DNA of 6,590 bases from Ktedonobacterales bacterium. Lineage in GTDB: Bacteria > Chloroflexota > Ktedonobacteria > Ktedonobacterales > JADMIN01. The stretch's first letter is position 1. Each line of letters starts with the position of its first letter. Both the position numbers and the translations under genes were made by a program. Of this stretch, positions 4,186 to 6,590 are shown piece after piece. The stretch is taken from positions 1 through 6,590 of the forward strand of contig JANWHL010000071.1 of assembly GCA_025450405.1 (NCBI GenBank), in the 5' to 3' direction. The notes under the pieces were generated by a model that was not told the origin of the DNA, ran no database searches, and was given only the letters and a program-made list of their open reading frames with translations.

Positions 4186-6590
4186 CTACGGGTCGGCCGA
4201 GCTCGTTGGTCCCGTCGGCGGGGTGGCAGGACCGAGAGCGGCCGGCGCCCCGGCGATGAGCCGCTCGAATGGCAGCTCTCGACCCACGTGCCAGGCACGG
4301 GTGAAGTCGTCTCCGCTCAGCGATACCCGCGCGGTGGCCAGCGTGGTTGCCACCAGCGCCTGTTCATCTGGCGGGAGGGGGGCGCTCGCGGTCTCGCGTA
4401 GTCGCGCCGCGGCGGCGCAAAGGCGCACCGCGCGCTCCCACTGACCCTGAGCGCCCGCGACGATGGCCAAGCCCTCCAGGCTGAGCGCGACGTAGACGGG
4501 ATTGCGGAGCGCGTGGTGCTCTGAGAGGGCCTCGGCATAGCACGCGGCGGCGCGCGGCCAGTCGCCAAGCTCGCGGGCGAGGTGGCCCAGGCTGACGAGC
4601 ACGTTGGCCACGCCCCAATCCATTTCGAGCGCGCGGACATCGGCCAGGCACTCCTCGAGGAGGGCGGTCGCACGCGCATGGTCGCCGCGCACGCGCGCGA
4701 GGTTAGCCACGGCGATGACGGCGCGATGTGTACCACCGACATCACCCAGATTGCGGCAGATAGCCAGGCTCTCCTCGAAGAGCGCCTGCGCGCGGTCGGT
4801 GGCCCCGAGCGCGCGTTGCGCGACGCCGAGATTGTAGAGGGCGGCGGCTTCGGCGCTCCGATCTCCGGCGCTCCGAGCCAGGCGCAAGCCTTCGTCCGCG
4901 AGGACCTCCGCGCGCTCGTAGTCAGCCTGGGTGGCGGCCAAGAGGCTCGCGCCAAAGAGCGCCCACCCGCGCACATCCGGCGGCGCGGGCGATCCCGCGC
5001 CAGCGGCATCGAGGGCCAGCATGGTGTCGGCCCAACGGCGCGCTTCGCTCACCAGGCCGCGCTCGTACCAGACACGCCCGAAGCCATTTACCAGGCGCAG
5101 GCCGAGGACCGCGTCCCCCCGCTCGCGCACCCACTCGAGCGCGGCGCGGGCGTTATCCAGCTCGCGAGCAACCCGAGCGTCGCGGGTGCTCTGGGACGGC
5201 CCGATCACCGACATGGCCGCGGACCAGGCGGCGTAGTACTGGGCGTGGCGGTCGCGGAGCGCGACACGCTCGGGGTCAGTGGCGTCCGGTCCCTCGCGGG
5301 ACGCGGGCTCGCTGGACGGGGTCTCGCTGGACGGGGTCTCGCGGGACGCGGCCTCGCCGCCCTCCAGCCGCTCCAGCGCGTATTCGCGGGCGATCTGGAG
5401 CATGTCGAAGCGCGGATCGTCGTTTGCCGGGGCCGCCGCCAGGATGAGACTGCTCTCCACGAGCGCCGCGAGCCCGGCGAGGGTGGCGCCGCAAACGGCT
5501 TCGGCGGCTTCGAGCGCGCAGCCCCCGGCGAAGACGGCGAGGCGGCGGAAAAGGAGCCGCTCCGCGGGCGCGAGCAGGCTTTCGCTCCAGGCGATGGTGT
5601 CGCGCATGGTGCGCTGGCGTTCCGGAAGATCGGCGGCTCCGCTGACCAGCAAGGGCAGGCGCCGCGCCAGGCGGTCGAGTAGCACACGCGGCGGCAGCAC
5701 GCGCACCCAGGCGGTCGCCAGCTCGATGGCGAGCGGCAGGTGGTCCAGGCGCTGGCAGATGGCGGCCGCGGCCGCGCGCACGTCGGAGGTGGTGTCCAGG
5801 TCGGGCCGGGCCTCCAGCGCGCGGGCCAGGAAGAGATCCACCGCGGCATCGCTCGCCAGCGGCGGCACCAGCCAGATGTGCTCGCCGCGGAGCCGGAGCG
5901 CCGACCGGCTCGTGACCAGCGCCTTCAGCCGCGGGCAGCGGGCCAGCAGCGTGGAGACAATCGGCGCGGCCAGGGCGAGGTGCTCGAAGTTGTCGAGCAC
6001 GAGCAGGAGGTGGCGCTCGCGAAGGTGGGCGATAATGCGCTCCGCGAGCAACTGGCCGGGGGCCTCGCGAACCTCCAACGCCTGGGCGATCGCGCCTAGC
6101 ACCTGGTCGGGATCGCGGACGGGGGCCAGCGTAACAAAGCGGGCGCCGTCGTCGAACTGGCCGCTCAGATCGATGGCGATCTGGAGCGCGAGGCGCGTCT
6201 TGCCGACGCCACCGGGGCCGACCAGCGTCACGAGGCGGACATCCGCCTGACGCAGGAGCGCGTCCACCGCGTCGACGTCGCGGTCGCGGCCGATCAGCGG
6301 GGTGGGAGGGGCTGGCAGACTGGGCGGCGTGGAAGCGGGCTCTAGGGCGGCGGATGTATCGATCTCGGGGCGGGCGGCGGCGACCAGCACAGCTTCCTGG
6401 CGCGGCGCCAGGGCCAGCGCCTCGGCCAGCAGTCGCACGGAATCGCGGCGGCGGATGCGACTGAGAGCGCGCTCGCGTACGCACACCGCGCGCGCACTCA
6501 GGCCGGCGCGCGCGGCCAGCGCCTCCTGCGTGAGTCCAGCGGCCAGCCGATAGCGCCGGAGCAGGGGACCGAAGTCGGCGCGGTCAGCCA
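4186..6590 (-). CDS. XRE-HTH / NB-ARC / TPR signalling ATPase (STAND-like regulator), 5' end at window edge
   Basis: The frame gives 800 codons plus TG at the right edge. The edge reads TG-GCT-GAC, so the start codon probably has its first base at 6591 and the protein is about 801 aa. In order: a cro/C1-type helix-turn-helix (about 7-60: FGPLLRRYRLAAGLTQEALAARAGLS); a P-loop domain with Walker A GPGGVGKT (about 125-132), Walker B LLLVLDNFEHL (195-205), TSR sensor-like (227-229) and LPLAIEL (285-291); a winged-helix-like segment (about 305-405); a pentapeptide-repeat linker (414-433); and tetratricopeptide-like helical pairs (about 540-725, spaced about 40 residues). This is the architecture of predicted ATPases common in Chloroflexota and Actinomycetota, thought to be ligand-gated transcription regulators related to MalT and AfsR. 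No C-terminal LuxR domain is present, so DNA binding would be N-terminal. The ligand and targets are unknown. A longer start upstream of 6591 cannot be excluded. Confidence 0.88.
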   Translation of the reverse strand, partial: ADRADFGPLLRRYRLAAGLTQEALAARAGLSARAVCVRERALSRIRRRDSVRLLAEALALAPRQEAVLVAAARPEIDTSAALEPASTPPSLPAPPTPLIGRDRDVDAVDALLRQADVRLVTLVGPGGVGKTRLALQIAIDLSGQFDDGARFVTLAPVRDPDQVLGAIAQALEVREAPGQLLAERIIAHLRERHLLLVLDNFEHLALAAPIVSTLLARCPRLKALVTSRSALRLRGEHIWLVPPLASDAAVDLFLARALEARPDLDTTSDVRAAAAAICQRLDHLPLAIELATAWVRVLPPRVLLDRLARRLPLLVSGAADLPERQRTMRDTIAWSESLLAPAERLLFRRLAVFAGGCALEAAEAVCGATLAGLAALVESSLILAAAPANDDPRFDMLQIAREYALERLEGGEAASRETPSSETPSSEPASREGPDATDPERVALRDRHAQYYAAWSAAMSVIGPSQSTRDARVARELDNARAALEWVRERGDAVLGLRLVNGFGRVWYERGLVSEARRWADTMLALDAAGAGSPAPPDVRGWALFGASLLAATQADYERAEVLADEGLRLARSAGDRSAEAAALYNLGVAQRALGATDRAQALFEESLAICRNLGDVGGTHRAVIAVANLARVRGDHARATALLEECLADVRALEMDWGVANVLVSLGHLARELGDWPRAAACYAEALSEHHALRNPVYVALSLEGLAIVAGAQGQWERAVRLCAAAARLRETASAPLPPDEQALVATTLATARVSLSGDDFTRAWHVGRELPFERLIAGAPAALGPATPPTGPTSSADP
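5293..5352 (-). repeat. Four-unit 15-bp tandem repeat inside the ATPase gene
   Basis: Four in-frame 15-bp units occupy 5293-5307, 5308-5322, 5323-5337 and 5338-5352. The two middle units are identical and the outer two are near copies of each other. On the coding strand they give AASRE, TPSSE, TPSSE, PASRE. They lie in a charged, flexible linker between the winged-helix segment and the tetratricopeptide region. Unit gain or loss would keep the frame. Confidence 0.8.

Noticed and set aside
4206..4235. Hairpin TTGGTCC / GGACCGA near the 3' end of the ATPase gene as a terminator
   Set aside because: The loop is 16 nt, one pair is a wobble and there is no T-tract on either strand; it also lies inside the coding sequence.
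2817..4298. Minus-strand open frame of 493 codons
   Set aside because: It is the antisense shadow of the ANT(6)-like gene; its Arg/Pro/His-rich product is typical of GC-rich shadow frames.
4582..5682. Plus-strand open frame of 366 codons with a GLAGR-type repeat
   Set aside because: It is antisense to the ATPase gene; the apparent protein repeat is only the 15-bp tandem repeat read on the wrong strand.

Overview
The window is high-GC bacterial DNA with tightly packed genes. The gene set points to an F420-using, high-GC lineage. Chloroflexota of the Thermomicrobia/Sphaerobacter type is the best guess, with Actinomycetota the main alternative. This rests on an F420-type flavin/deazaflavin split-barrel domain, an FbiB-C-like nitroreductase, an XRE-NB-ARC-TPR predicted ATPase, and extended -10 promoters of the form TGCTAnnnT. 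The taxonomic call is inference; no rRNA or other marker gene is present.

Layout, left to right. (1) 5-943 (+): a 312-codon Ala/Pro-rich protein of unknown function, with a ribbon-helix-helix-like segment in its second half; the frame is open to the left edge. (2) 1120-1383 (+): a small 87-aa hypothetical protein with its own promoter, a structured leader and a good ribosome binding site. (3) 1510-2658 (-), convergent with (2): a fusion of an Rv0121-type PPOX (putative F420-dependent) domain with an FbiB-C-like nitroreductase domain. (4) 2659-3209: a divergent intergenic region of about 550 bp, holding promoters for both flanking genes, a dyad next to one -35 box, and degenerate and exact short repeats. 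(5) 3210-4181 (+): an ANT(6)/streptomycin-adenylyltransferase-like nucleotidyltransferase with its three catalytic aspartates. (6) 4186-6590 (-): an XRE-HTH/NB-ARC/TPR signalling ATPase of about 801 aa. It is convergent with (5) with a 4-bp gap, and its start codon seems to lie one base beyond the right edge.

No operon joins these genes: each visible start has its own promoter or divergent spacer, and the 3' ends face each other. The nucleotidyltransferase and the ATPase may be a resistance/sensor neighbourhood, but the sequence does not show a functional link. No tRNA, rRNA, CRISPR array, insertion sequence or prophage gene was found. The least expected items are the PPOX-nitroreductase fusion, the repeat-bearing divergent intergenic region, and the RHH-like protein with its very long low-complexity N-terminal part.
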